From assembly GCA_023853785.1 (NCBI GenBank), contig JAJIRX010000820.1:1-25998 (forward strand): 25,998 bases of DNA, read 5' to 3'. The position numbers and the translations under genes are program-made. The stretch comes from Psilocybe azurescens. Its lineage: Eukaryota > Basidiomycota > Agaricomycetes > Agaricales > Agrocybaceae. This document shows positions 1 to 11,644 of this stretch, in pieces (within the stretch, counting starts at the first letter, position 1; the number at the start of each line of letters is the position of its first letter). The notes beneath the pieces were generated by a model that was not told the DNA's origin, did no database searches, and saw only the letters and a program-made list of their open reading frames with translations.

Positions 1-712
1 AATAGGTGAAGATACTTGAGCCATGGCAAAGCTGAAGGGTGTGCGTGCTGAGCGGGATATGGGAGGAGTGGCAGTGGGTTTGGACAGTTTCCAAGCTCCA
101 CGATTTTAAACGCACAATTGTAGGGACTCCAATGTCTCGAATAAACCTTTGAACGATATCGAAAACAGCCTTCGAGGTGTGTGGTACCGCAAATCATATG
201 GTTCGGAAAGTAAACATCTGCCTTCACATACTCTGGCTGCTTTAGAGATCCAGGTCGAGTTCCGCCTTCAACATGAACAATGAGAGTGGTTCCACCAAAT
301 GTTCTGTCTAAGAGCGCAGCCTAGAAAAATTGAAAAGTTATGAACAAATATAAAAAGGACCAGCAAACAACACACCCGTATCAAAGAGTAATTCCTGTAA
401 GCGCCACAGAGTAGACCAAAGGTCTGTTCCCTGAGCATTCCGTGGTACATTCTTGCGAAGGATCAGATATTCGCTATAGAACTTGTAGGGAGGGAGACGA
501 TGACTTGGCTAGGCCAGGAGCAAACCAAGCAAGGTCTGCATAGTCAAACCGATCACGGAAAGCTGTAAATATCCCTGGTTCACTGGAGAGGGTACCAAGA
601 CGACGCCATAATCATATATACCAACAGGATGAAATGAAAGAGATCCCCACGCAGCAGGGACTTGACCAGCATTGGGCGGAGGAGTGATAAGAGCCTCTGA
701 AGAGTTTGCCAT
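1..712 (-). CDS. Unrecognised protein gene, partial (runs off the left edge), frame-interrupted
   Basis: I do not recognise this gene. A start codon at 712 opens a frame beginning MANSSEALITPPPNAG and continuing for about 50 residues. A different frame then carries sensible protein (AFRDRFDYADLAWFAPG), and a further segment includes YSEYLILRKN and WSTLWRLQELLFDTG. An intron of about 60 nt (around 320-378 on the plus strand, GT...TTTTCTAG in the minus sense) joins this to AALLDRTFGGTTLIVHVEGG and RPGSLKQPEYVKADVYF, after which coding-like sequence runs to the window edge. The pieces lie in order on one strand and have a protein-like composition, but they need at least one or two frame corrections. 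No catalytic motif, signal peptide or membrane segment is clear. It may be a conserved fungal hypothetical protein or a decaying gene. That it is coding is moderately likely; its function is unknown. Confidence 0.35.
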
Positions 713-2062
713 GGGGCAGATAGAGGGACCGACATTGTGTGGCTATCAACGTTTTATTCACTCTTGAACAGGTCTTGACCCTGTCATCGTTGTATATGGT
801 AAGATGCGATCTTATAGAAATCGGGACTACCAAAAAAGATGACATGATGCCAATTTGGGAATGTCACATCACTTAGAGGCCTTGATACTCAGAAGATAAA
901 ACTCTTCATTGTATATGTATTCGCAAGTATTGACCTTGAAAAAAAAAGTCTAGGTACCCTGACCATTATATGTGTTATTTTATTACACTTAGCAGGTGCT
1001 GTATCAAGTTGTACAAGTTGGTAGAATGTACATTTGACCCGACTCATTTTTCCATTCATATTGCTAATAGGTAGCTCTAAAGCATATAAGTGGTCATATT
1101 TCCTTGTCTTCAGACAAATAGAATGCTATTGATTAATTAGAATGTGTATTATATGGCATTCACTCGTGATTACTCCAGGAGGTTCCAGTTATGTTGACAT
1201 GTAATATAGCTTCAAGACCTATTATCCTATGGCCCATATCAACTGCTACAAGGAAACAGTGCTATAAAGGACCAACTAGATTATATTTGTCATTTAATAC
1301 TCTACTTAGAGGTTCAGTAATGCATTAAACTACCTTGTTTTCTTTGAAGGAAGCCAAATTTTAGATTAACTTGCCACGATTTGCATCGTTTACCACACAG
1401 TAACAATTGAAGCCATAAAGAAGCGAAGTGTAAACTTGAATTCCTGTGAAATTTCTCTTTAAAATGAGTCCAACTTATTTTTTGGCCATTCTGGACGGTT
1501 AGGACCTTCTGAACTGCAGAGCAGCATTGAAAGATATCTAAAGCTCACAGTTAGAGATGCAAATACATAGAGTGAGCTGTTCTTCACATATTTACTGTGC
1601 GGAACTGGGAGTTTATTACTATCTGAACTACACAGATACTAAATACCCTAGCATTGAGTTAAGCCTGCGTAGTGCAAAGAAGTATCCAGTCGGCACCCAA
1701 TGGCCGCCCGGATACTCAATATAATTCTTTTTGTCGACACTGGCTTTTTCCAGGATTCAAGTTGAAGATGTTTGTGTGCAAATCAGCACTGGTGTGGTCA
1801 TGTTGGCGAAAAGTAGACAACATTTTATAGGAAAGAGAGGGAGGTAATGAAATAAATTTGTGTGGTGTTGCAAGACTTCTGGTGCGAAGTGATAAAGCAG
1901 AAGCCAACCAGTACATCGTTCAAAACCTTTTGGTCTGGAAATATAAAAATCGGTTTGAGCTCACGATGACGTGGGGGTCTGGTTGCTCTAATTGTTTTCT
2001 TCGCACTCAAGTCCTTTGGGTAGCTATTCATTGGATTGTATTAAATGTACATTTAAAGTCAA
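713..2062. other. Gene-poor AT-rich spacer
   Basis: I see no supported gene here. Open frames on both strands are short, lack recognisable motifs and do not join across plausible introns. The sequence is AT-rich, with several T/A runs. It separates the 5' end of the left-edge gene from the 3' end of the KDZ transposase gene, so it probably holds the promoter of the former and the 3' flank of the latter. No terminal inverted repeat for the KDZ element was found. Confidence 0.5.
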
Positions 2063-5000
2063 TTAATTGTCTCCAATAGACACGTTCTCTAAAAGGCTAA
2101 CAAATACATCTGTGTCTACATCTACTCCTACATTTAGATCATCAACTAAAACAGTATCGCCCACCTCCAAAACTTCGACTTCAACCTGAGTAATCCTTAA
2201 TATATCTGTTGCCCAAGAAGGAGGTGGAATATCGACATTCGCGAGATGGGTCATGTCCTTTCCGTTCCCCATAAAATAAGCTACCACTGAACCCAGAGAG
2301 TTGACTTGTCTGGACAAGACGTTTAACGATAGCTTTCGTGGATTTTGTTGCAATACTGCCAACGAGAAGAAATCTCAAATGCAACTGAGGGATTAACAAA
2401 TAAATTAGTCTGAACAGCACGATAATGGTCAACATGATCGTCATAAAGAAAAGTGAGTAGGCAACGAATTTCCACATTCAAGCAGACAATTTCTTCCTTA
2501 GCACGCTTGATCTGGAAATACATGACCATACCCTCACGATTGGCTGGCTGCGCCCAGTCCATATTCAAAACATTTTGTCGGCTATCTCGTAGAAGATCGA
2601 AGTCGGCAAGATTCACGGCAGCAATGACCAACTCCCAACTCAGAGCTGGCCGTTGTGGTACTATGAGGCTGGCCATTTCGTTGTAACGTTTCAAAGCAGA
2701 CTGGATAGCATCTGCTCGTGTCTTGAGTGATTTGCTGATCTTCTCATGAAGTTTATAACCTGATAACAAGTTAGAATGCAGCAATGATGCAGGAATTGAA
2801 CTGACATACCGACTCGCCACTCATGCCTAATTTCTTGATCTCGAAGAGGCGTTGAACAACAAGCCTCTCAAGTTCATCGAGAGCCCGGCGATATTTGCGT
2901 TCACGGACAACAACCAAGCCTGCTTGGTATTCAGGCAAAGTAGGTGCCCAACGGACTGGAATATCATTGGCCTCTTCATAACGGAGAACCTCTTCATTCT
3001 TCGCAGTCCAACGCTGGAATGTCGTGCAATATTGTGTATTGATCTTCATGATCTGTGTGCCAGTGTACCCCTTCTACAATCATCAGGCGGTCACGACTTT
3101 TATAAGCTTTTGCGGCATCGTCACTTTTCTGCCTGAATAATTATCAGCAAAATATTGAAATACTGGATTCATACTCACTTCAGCGAGCTCAGGTCGAACA
3201 GATGTTCCATGTATTCTGCGGACGCCTGCTCCTCTGCTGGCTCCTGTCGTAGGCCGGCTAGATATTTGCGTTCACTTTTAAGGTAGTTCTCATAGTCTTC
3301 TTGGCCGATCTTCAGCTGCGTTGATAACTGAGCCAGACAAGGCGAGTCAATCTGGATCTTCTCAAGAGCTTGGCAATAATTCTCATATATGAAATTCCCT
3401 AAGAAATTTGAGATAATTAGTTAAAACCAAAAATTAGAATTAAAGCAACTGACCAGAAGCGCAATGCTTGTCAAGGTCGTGGAAATAGAAGTGTTCGTCT
3501 ATATGCTGCTGCCGGTGATATGGCGTTGCTAGGGCGGGTGACTGAGGCAAGTTCGTTGGAGCGGCAGAATGTGCGCTTGCACTCTTCAAAATCTTCCAGC
3601 CCTACCCCTTCAACGTATAGAGGATGCCATTGTACCTGACAGCCACGGTTGTGGGCATGGCCATGGAATGCAGGAACGACGCCACAAAAAACGGGATGCC
3701 CTAACTTTCTCACCCCGAGAATACTTTTTTTGAGGGTGACCGTAAAAGCACACATAATGTCATAAGCGAGACATATGTCAGACCCGAATTCCTGGAGTAA
3801 CCGATTGACAATTGCAAGAGGGTACTTCATTCTGATTTTGGAAAGTTAGAATAAGTAAAGACACAAAAAGGGTAACGTACAATTCACCGCTGCGAATCAT
3901 GTCACAGATAACAAGTAAATGTCCATGACGGCAGACAGACAAAAAGATCCCTGCGACTGCAAAAGAGTGTACATTTTCTTCCGCGACTCAGGGCCAGCAT
4001 TCTTCCATCGATCCACACAGGTATCAAGGCACTTGGCCAAATCGTCGTGCTCGGAGACATTAAGCCATGCAATTTCCTCAGAACTGAGATCCTCGTTCCC
4101 ATCAGAACTGGGGTGGCCACTTGGAGATGCTTGCTCTATGGGCGTTTCTTGATCAGGTTTGGCTACGCCTTTTATGAGGGGGCAAAACGCTTTGATGACT
4201 ATTTCTTGATTAAATGAAGCCTTGGATTTTGCAACAATGTACACACCTGTTTCACCTCGTCTTTGAATATATCCACCTCATCTGGAAGAATCCATCGCCC
4301 AGATGTTGAAGAACAAGTGTCTGTACGGACTGACCCTGCACGGAATGCGCTGTCGATAAGCTTGAGAGAATTGTTGCCGTCCATAGCCGGCCAAGAGGCG
4401 GAATTTGAGTTTTGTTTCATTCTCAACTTCGGTAAAGGCACGGAGGGCAGACGTTTTGCCTCTCCCAGGTCTGGTTGCGTCCAAGTTCGTTTGCTACAAT
4501 CCGATCTACGGCTCGAATGATTTTGAGGTAGCAGTCGTATCGCATTGCTGAGCTGGTCAGCCAAATAAGGTCTGTGAGGTACCTGGAGGAGTCAATTGAG
4601 ATCACAGCAGATCAGAAGAGCTTTCAACTTACAGCATGATAGTGATTCAAAGCCTTAGCAAAGGCATCCAGACTGAAGCGAGGGGAGACGCACCGTAATT
4701 GACGATAAAATCGTAGTGTTTCAATAGAAAATCCCAATTTGGGCTGTTCGGGTGATGTTGAGATGATACCAAACTCTATGAGGGTGACCGCAGACAACAC
4801 AGCAGATGTCTGAAAAAGGAACGAGCTCCACGGCCTGTCAAGGTGTCAGTGGAAATGTCTCGAATAGAAGTTTGAAGTGACCTTCCAAAGAAATAACCAC
4901 CATTGTCCACCCATCCCGATCCCAATTGCATCTCTGGCAGGCGCACCTTGCCATTGGAATTTCAGAAATGCATCAACGAGATGCGGTAGCATCGACTTCC

Positions 5001-5511
5001 AGGCCTCATTCTGCCATTCTATTTGATCTTTCGTGTTCAATGGTCCTTCTGCTTGCTATCAAGTGAACATCAGCAATACAATTCAGTGGATGGAAACAGA
5101 AGACTTACTGCTCAGAAAGTGTCCCAAGGAACAAGTCTTGCAATTTCACTTCACCACCAGCATGGCTGGAAAAGAACCCCTCTTCACCTGGGGGTAGACG
5201 AGAAAAAGCCAGTCGGCCTTCATCGCTCCAGTCCGGGTCATTCATATTAACATCCTCTTCATTGTAAATAATAAGATCTTTGCGTGCTGCAAAGCTGAGC
5301 GCTGTTATGATGTTAGATAAAATTTACTGAGAATCTGAAACAACACATACATGCGAGTTGAGTCTGACGCTCATTTTTCTCCTTTCGCGACGTCTTTCGC
5401 ACTCTTATTGAGCTTCACGCATTTGTTGGCAGGTTTGGAGGTGGACTGCAATCCAAAGCTACCACCACATGTAACCGAAACACCGCTAGAAAGGCCAGGT
5501 CGTTTGCTCAT
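2063..5511 (-). CDS. KDZ (Kyakuja-Dileera-Zisupton) family transposase with CxC1-like cysteine cluster, frameshifted
   Basis: A DNA-transposon transposase, common and often domesticated or decayed in mushroom genomes. The likely start is the Met at 5511 (MSKRPGLSSG); an in-frame Met at 5580 is an alternative. In order on the minus strand: a Lys-rich N-terminus; an acidic segment (NEEDVNMNDPDWSDEG, about 5255); a cysteine cluster NVCPPCLYR near 4440; the KDZ signature AMDGNNSLKLID near 4375; CRHGHLLVICDMIRSGE near 3905; AYDIMCAF near 3760; FCGVVPAFHGHAHNRGCQVQ near 3670; and GLEDFEECKRTFCRSNELA near 3580, which carries the acidic residues expected of the RNase H-like catalytic core. A long helical C-terminal region runs from about 3390 to 2063. 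Probable introns include 5302-5350 and 5056-5108. Several one-base frame slips interrupt the reading, for example at the A-run 3961-3964 (T-run in the gene sense). Whether these are real or assembly errors cannot be decided here. The family call is confident; exact exons are not. Confidence 0.82.
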
Positions 5512-6290
5512 GGATAGGTGGAGGAGGTTCGTGGACAGGGGAGGGGAAGAAGGGGGCAGACATGATGGCGCCGGGACCAAGGGTTTGGAAAGGGGTGAAG
5601 TCCCACTGTTCCTTTCGTTATGTAATTACCAATCCATCTTAATCCTAATTGGTCGATGCGCAGACATCATGTGACTGCATCCCAAGCCCGGACATGAGTG
5701 TGATGAACATGCAGCCATACGGCCGCCGGTGAAGTGCCTGGAAGCGAACATGAACCTCCGAATATTGTAAGCCTGCGCTCTTTGATTTTTCAGCATCATT
5801 GTCAATGTCGAGCACATAGTGAGCATAATATACACTGGTGTTCAGTGTTTAATATTAATAAAGCTACACAAATTATAACTATTCCTGTCTCTTAATAATG
5901 TACAGAAAGGAGCAGATGGAAGGGACAGGCCGGGAGGAAGGGACGGGAGGAACAGGACAGGAGGAATTCGGGATAGACAGAAAAGGGAGTGATTCCAGTA
6001 AGGAAATGGCGCACTGTCAGGCAGCGGGCGGGAAAATGATGGCAACAAAATCTCTATTGCCTGGCGGCAGCGGTGAGGGTGGGAGGAGGGAGCGGGATGC
6101 CGAGCGTTGTCGTGATTGATGGGCGCTGATGATTGATGGGAGCTCAACGTGCCTGGGACTGATTAGGTGCTGACTGATATCTCATTATCTAGTTTCTTGT
6201 CTAATCTAATCTGTTATCTTAACTAATCTAATAGTCTTGTCTAATCAGAAAAATCGAGGAGGGAATAAAGATTAAGTAGACACCTAGGAC
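5512..6290. other. Spacer between KDZ gene and Copia element, GA-rich with TCTAATC repeats
   Basis: No supported gene. The first part is the presumed 5' region of the KDZ transposase. From about 5905 to 6110 the plus strand is rich in GGGA/GGAGG runs (purine-biased). From about 6189 to 6250 a degenerate array of TCTAATC/TAATCTAAT units occurs. Open frames here are low-complexity shadows of that bias. Confidence 0.45.
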
Positions 6291-6295
6291 ATGGA
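6291..6295 (+). repeat. Target-site duplication, left copy (ATGGA)
   Basis: The 5 bp ATGGA abuts the first base of the 5' LTR (TGTTGG...). The same 5 bp follows the last base of the 3' LTR at 12052-12056. A 5-bp duplication is the usual footprint of Copia integrase, and it fixes both element ends. Confidence 0.9.
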
Positions 6296-6701
6296 TGTTG
6301 GAATGTCAAGGTGCGCATAGACTGCGTACCGTCGGATAAAGGGCAGTATTACGAATCAGTACCAAGGAAATGTATAGCATGGTACACGACGTATAGGTCG
6401 TGCACCATACGGTCTCTATTTCATCTATCTTTCTTGTTTTTATTTTCATATCCATTCTGGTATCGCGTAGCGTACAGACAGGACTCGACATATCTCGTAT
6501 AACAGACCGTTATTTATTTTATTCCCTCCCTCAGTTGATCTAACAGATCTCTGAGGTGAGCCTACTATTTACTTACATTTCATTACACCTATACTCACAG
6601 TATCGTAGCCTTACGATTATCTGTTTCTTATAGGTACATTACAACAATATATTCAGTTGATCTAACAGATCTCTGAGCCTTACGATTATCTGTTTCTTAT
6701 A
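6296..6701 (+). repeat. 5' LTR of the Copia element
   Basis: 406 nt, beginning TGTTGGAATG and ending CTTATA. It matches 11645-12051 except for one missing T (GGACTCGAC here against GGACTTCGAC) and one A/G difference (TTATTT against TTGTTT). It ends in TA rather than the usual CA. A 12-nt inverted repeat with one mismatch (6379-6390 and 6397-6408) could form a hairpin. The 3' part carries internal direct duplications: CAGTTGATCTAACAG with following bases occurs near 6532 and 6653, and CCTTACGATTATCTG with following bases occurs near 6608 and 6678. As the 5' copy it would carry the element's promoter. Confidence 0.95.
6379..6408 (+). other. Hairpin-forming inverted repeat in the LTR
   Basis: ATGGTACACGAC at 6379-6390 is followed by a 6-nt spacer and GTCGTGCACCAT at 6397-6408. 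These are reverse complements except at one position. The same structure recurs in the 3' LTR at about 11728-11757. It could fold in the transcript or bind a dimeric factor; its function is not known. Confidence 0.6.
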
Positions 6702-6713
6702 GGTTATGGGCCC
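6702..6713 (+). other. Primer-binding site (initiator-tRNA anticodon-region type)
   Basis: GGTTATGGGCCC begins at the base after the 5' LTR. It is complementary to the anticodon-stem-loop region of eukaryotic initiator tRNA-Met (GGGCCCAUAACC), the internal half-tRNA priming mode known from Drosophila copia and related elements. The location and complementarity together support the call. Confidence 0.8.
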
Positions 6714-6777
6714 CGAACTCAGACCTTAAACCAAAGATTAACTCAACATATATTCCTCGAAGCTTTATATATCTACA

Positions 6778-8340
6778 ATGTCTCTTACTACCAAGCTAGG
6801 CGACGATTTCCTTCGCATCCCAAAGCTAGACGCCGCCGGTACCAACTGGGTCGTCTACCGTGACCGTTTTCCTACTCTCCATAGAGCCCGCTGGCTAGGG
6901 GGAGCACTTGGATGGCACGGGGAAGCCCCAATCAACCCGCATCCTGGGCGCTATTAGACGGATCACCCCAGACCCTCACGGCAGAACAGAAAGCGGCGGT
7001 TGTGGAGTATGTGAAGGCCAACAAAATATGGAAGCAAGAGGAGGCGGTCGATACGCCAGCAGCTCGCTAGCACGATCCCAGACACTTTGTTCCTCAAGAC
7101 TCGACTTCTCCCCACCGTCGAGGCAATGTGGAATGCCCTAGAGGATAATTTCCAGGTCAAATCCCGTATGGTTTCCGTCGATCTCACGCCCGCCCCGACT
7201 TCAGGAAGAACGTTCGCGCCGGAGAAAGGGGGATGTACGAGCGCATTTTTCCAAGCTCAGGTTAATGCGAGAAGAGCTTAGCTCTATGGGACACCCAGTA
7301 GACGATGCAGAGTTCTACGCTATCATTATGGGATCCCTCCCAACCTCCTACGACTCCTTTGTGTCAGTTATAGATGCAACGTTCCGCACCACTGTTTCTA
7401 CACACCTTTCTTTATCCTTAGCCACCTCAACCTCCTACCGGCCGCACCCAGCCCATCTCCGGAGAATCTCATGACCACTGTCATTGAGGAATACGAACGC
7501 CGTTCTCTCAGATCAAAGAGCGGCAGAAAAGACACTGAAAATGTCGCATTCTATTCCAATGACTCTTCAAAGGGCAATCGAGACGGTGTGGAGTGCTTCA
7601 ACTGCCACAAACCTGGTCACTACAAGTCAGAATGCTGGAACAAAGGTGGCGGCAAGGAAGGGCAACGCCCAAAGCGTACCAAAGGGAACGGCAAGTCAAA
7701 AGGAAAGGGTAAAGACTCGAAAGATTCCAAAGCGAGCGACAAAGGAAAGGAGAAAGAGAAGGACGAGAAGTCATCAGACAAAGCCAATACCGCAAAGGAT
7801 GACTTACCAGCTGAAGCGTGGGCTACCATGCTTGATGACACCCCAATGTCCCTCTCATCCTCGAATACCTTGACGACCGCGTTATCTTCGAATTTGCTCG
7901 CGGCACTCGCACTGAACGTGCACGCTTTGAAAGCCCAAGTCCTCAGACCGAACTTGATGACGATGGCACCAGCACGGACTCTAGTATGCCCGAGCTGTCA
8001 GATGTATCTGACTCCGAAGATGAAGATACAGAGGAATTACCTCAACGCTGACGTCGAATTTGACGAACGCACAACCAGCTTTTTCGATGACAGTGATCTC
8101 GATAGCGACGACGAGGAGATGCCAAACCTCCAGTCTGTGTCTGATTCAGAATCGGACGACGACGAGCCCGATGAGGCCACATTCGACTTCTCAGATGAAG
8201 AGTCAGACGTCGGATCCGATATCGGACAGCAACAAATTCATTCTGTTCAATTATACAGATGAAAATGATTATGAATGGGAAAGTCATGTCAGTGACAACA
8301 ACGCTGCATACAAGACCTCATACACTGTAGAAGAACTTAC
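6778..8340 (+). pseudogene. Copia Gag region of the polyprotein, frame-interrupted
   Basis: The start codon at 6778 opens MSLTTKLGDDFLRIPKLDAA, typical of the N-terminus of fungal Copia Gag (DUF4219/UBN2-like capsid). Sense then passes between frames: VEYVKANKIWKQ-like and TLFLKTRLLPTVEAMWNALE near 7010-7145, then MREELSSMGHPVDDAEFYAI from 7265. A CCHC zinc knuckle, CFNCHKPGHYKSEC, lies at 7594-7635 and would bind the element's RNA. It is followed by a Lys/Ser-rich basic linker (about 7650-7800) and a strongly acidic Asp/Ser/Glu stretch (about 8050-8225). At least four frame slips are needed to read it as one chain, so as written it is not translatable as a single Gag. Confidence 0.88.
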
Positions 8341-9690
8341 CACTCCTTCCGCCGATGCGCACATCGACCTCTACGACTCGGGTGCAACTCGCCATATGTC
8401 GGGTGCCAAGGATAGATTCAAAAATCTGATCCCAATTGAACCGAAGTCCATCGCCGCTGCTGACAACAGGTCATTCAGTGCCACAGCAAAAGGCGACATG
8501 ATCATCTACATACCAAACGGCTCCTCTGGAGTTTCGGAAGTCCTTTTGAAGGATGTGCTCTACAGCGCCGACCATGAGCGTTACACTCGTGTCAATCAGC
8601 CGCATCGTTGAGAGCGGCGCCTCAGTTCTCTTCTTTGGGAAGTCTTGTCAAATATATGATAAGAACGAAACTTGCATTGGGAACATACCAGTTCGCTGGA
8701 GGCCTATATCGTGTGTACACAAAGCAACCATCCGTCGAGTTCGCCGGCAAAACCAAGGTTCTTGTCTCCATCGACGAACTGCATCGCCGGCTTGGGCATG
8801 TCTCCCATGCACGAGCAAAATATCTCGTTGACAACGACCTAGTGCTCGGTGTAGAGCTCGATCCCACAAGCAAACCATCTGTATGCGAAAGTTGTGAGTG
8901 GGCAAGGGGCAACGAAAGGCGATACGCAGGGAAAAAAGCCAGCGAAGCGAGCAGACGCCGTTGGCGATGAAATCCATTCGGATCTGTGGGGACCAGCACC
9001 GGTTGAGTCTATAAACCGGATGCGTTACTATGTCAGCTTCACAGATGACCACAGCAGATTCACTAACGTCTATTTCCTACGCACGAAGGACGAAACCTTC
9101 GAGGCCTATCTTGAATACGAGGCTTGGCTTTTCACCCAGTTCGGCATACTGATCAAGATGCTACACTCAGATCGAGGGGGAGAATTTCTCAGTACAGAAT
9201 TCTCAACGCATCTGAAGACACAGGGTACCATACGAGCACTCACCGTACATGATACGGCCTGAATACAACGGCGTTGCAGAACGCCTCAATCGAACTCTCC
9301 TGGCAAAGGTTCGAGCAATGTTGCATGACAGCAAATTGCCGAACTTCCTTTGGGCTGAAGCTGTACGTCATGCAGTATACCTGAAGAATCGAACCTGGAC
9401 ACGTACCCTCGATAATGCCACGCCGTACGAGGTATTCACCTCAAACAAGCCCGACCTCACCAACTTGCCAATATGGGGATGCCGGCGTTCGTGTACACGA
9501 CGCTAAGAACAACAAGTTGGGCCCTAGATCGAAGTTAGGATTCTGGGTCGGGTTCGATGAAGAATCCAATGCTCACCGAGTATACTGGCCAGAAAAGCGC
9601 TCCGTTACAGTCGAACGCAGCGTTAAGTTCAACATCGAGGAAGAGGTCGTCGTCGGCGTCCACATATCCTGATGCGGTAACCGACGCCGA
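8341..9690 (+). pseudogene. Copia protease and integrase region, frame-interrupted
   Basis: The retroviral-type aspartic protease is marked by LYDSGATRHMSG near 8370-8402, with DSGA as the catalytic motif. The integrase zinc-binding domain follows: HRRLGHVSHARAKYL near 8780-8825, then CESC at 8884-8895, giving the His2Cys2 pattern of GAG-pre-integrase. The catalytic core has HSDLWGP (8975), HSDRGGEF (9164) and the GVAERLNRTLL glutamate (about 9273), together the DDE triad. The downstream module GFWVGFDEESNAHRVYWPEK (about 9541-9600) is typical of the Copia integrase C-terminus. Frame changes occur near 8600, 8960, 9260 and 9500. Together these domains would process the polyprotein and insert the cDNA. 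Confidence 0.92.
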
Positions 9691-11637
9691 TCCCAATCCC
9701 ACCGCCACCAGCCATCCTGCCACGCCACATTCTCCTAAAACGAAGCGCCCACTAAGGCCACCGTTGAAGACGTTAATGAAGAGGGAAGACGAGGACGAAG
9801 ATATGGCGGAGCCTACCGACCACGTCCCTGTCGACGACTTCCAACCACGTCGCAGCTCCCGCATTCGCACCGAATCCGATTATGTCCGTCGTCTTGAGAA
9901 GGCGTTGGCCTTACGAGCGCCACGCCCGTCAGCGTCGCTTTTGCCAAAAGGTGTGCAGGAGGCGAAAGAAAGTGGAGGAATGGCGAATGAGGAAGAGGAT
10001 GAATGGGAGATGGTGGAGGTGGCTGAACACGCCATGTCAGCTGTAATGGCTGGGGCGGAAGGGCTAACCCCAACGTTTGAGGAAGCTCGATCCCGTGCGG
10101 ATTGGCCTAAATGGGATGAAGGCGATCAAAAGGGAATTGGAATCCCTGAAGCGAAATAACACCTACCAGGTCGTCGAACGTCCACCCAAAGGAACGAAGC
10201 GTTATCAAGTGTCGATGGGTTCTCCGGATCAAAAAGAACTCTCGCGGGTGAAATCGATAAATACAAAGCACGGCTCGTAGCTAAGGGTTTTACTCAAATT
10301 TACGGAATTGACTACCTCGAAACATACTCACCTGTTGCCAAAATCACCAGCTTCCGAATCCTACTCGCCCTTGCTGCCGTAACGATTGGCCTGCGACAGC
10401 TTCGATTTCGACACAGCCTACCTCAATAGCACTTTGGGGGAGCATGAAGAGACTTACCTAGAACAGCCCGCCCACTACGCGACAGAAAACAGTCGCACTC
10501 ACGTCTGGAAGCTCAAGAAGACCTTGTATGGTCTCAAACAGGGAGCTAAAAATTGGTATGACGCTCTTCACAAAGCGCTTATTGATTTTGGTTTGTTCGT
10601 ACAGAAGCAGATCATGGCGTCTTCGTCAAAGAAGACAGGAAAGATTCCCTCTTTTCCTAGCTGTCCATGTCGACGATTGCCTCATTACAGGCACTTCCCC
10701 TTCCCTCATCGCTTCCTTTCAAGGCCAACATGCACAAGAAATACAAGCTTACGGACCTAGGACCCGTTGAATGGCTCTTAGGAATCAAGGTAACTCGCAA
10801 TCGAAAAGAACGTACCATTTCCCTATCCCAGCATGCCTATATCGACAGCATAATCACTCGCTTCAATTTCAACGATCTCAAGCCGTCCGCAGTGCCCATG
10901 CATCCCAACGTTATCCTCAGCGAATCTCAATGCCCAACACGCGTCGCTGACATCGAGAAAATGAAGCACGTACCGTACCGAGAAGCCGTGGGCTCTCTCA
11001 ACTATGCTGCAACTGGCACTCGCTCTGACATCTCTTTCGCCGTCTCCACCTGTGCGCGATTTTGCAACAACCCAGGTTGGGAACACTGGGAAGCAGTCAA
11101 GACCATCTTTAGGTACCTTAAAGGAACCCAGCAACTCGAACTTCGTATACGGCGGCGTCAATCGAGGTCTAGAAGGCTACGTCGACGCAGACGGCTCCTC
11201 ACAAGACCATAGACGTGCCATTTCTGGCTACGTATTTCTCATTGACGGCGGCGCCCGTCTCCTGGTCCCTCAAAGAAACAAGAGCTCGTTACACTTTCAA
11301 CCACGGAGGCCGAGTACGTCGCCCAAACGCACGCCGCCAAAGAGGCCATCTGGCTTCGTCGACTTCTAGGGGAGTTATTCACCCCACTTTCCGAACCCAC
11401 AACTCTCTTCTCTGACAGTCAGTCAGCCATCGCACTCGCCAGCGACGGACACTATCATGCCCGCACCAAGCACATCAATATACGCTATCATTTTATTCGC
11501 TACATCATCGACGAGGGCGCTATCAAATTGATCTACTGCCCTACGGACAACATGGCTGCTGATACACTCACCAAAGCGCTACCCAGCATCAAAGCGAAAC
11601 ATTTCGCTGGCGGCTCTCGGATTCGCGCACAGCTTGA
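9691..11637 (+). pseudogene. Copia reverse transcriptase and RNase H region, frame-interrupted
   Basis: A variable, acidic hinge (about 9690-10080) leads into RT_Ty1 (RVT_2). [20 protein letters not shown] lies near 10110, [20 protein letters not shown] near 10315, [10 protein letters not shown] near 10405 and KTLYGLKQGAKNWYDAL near 10520. VHVDDCLITG near 10663 is the catalytic box, with HVDD in place of the more usual YVDD. RNase H follows with GYVDADGSSQDHRRAISGY near 11178, SDSQSAIALA near 11413 and NMAADTLTKALPSIKAKHF near 11550. The end of the chain is probably LGLRTA with the TGA at 11635-11637, reached after one more frame slip and just before the polypurine tract. At least five slips break it. 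Confidence 0.92.
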
Positions 11638-11644
11638 AGGGGAG
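11638..11644 (+). other. Polypurine tract
   Basis: AGGGGAG sits immediately before the first base of the 3' LTR, where plus-strand DNA synthesis is primed in LTR retrotransposons. Position and composition both fit. Confidence 0.8.

Noticed and set aside
5640..5760. Possible right terminal inverted repeat of the KDZ element (GGGCTTGGGATGCAGTCACATG on the minus strand)
   Set aside because: No matching inverted copy or 8-bp target duplication was found on the left between 900 and 2062.
5842..6147. Overlapping open frames on both strands (about 100 and 73 residues)
   Set aside because: They come from purine-biased GGGA/GGAGG sequence, are low-complexity on both strands, and lack domains or splice partners.
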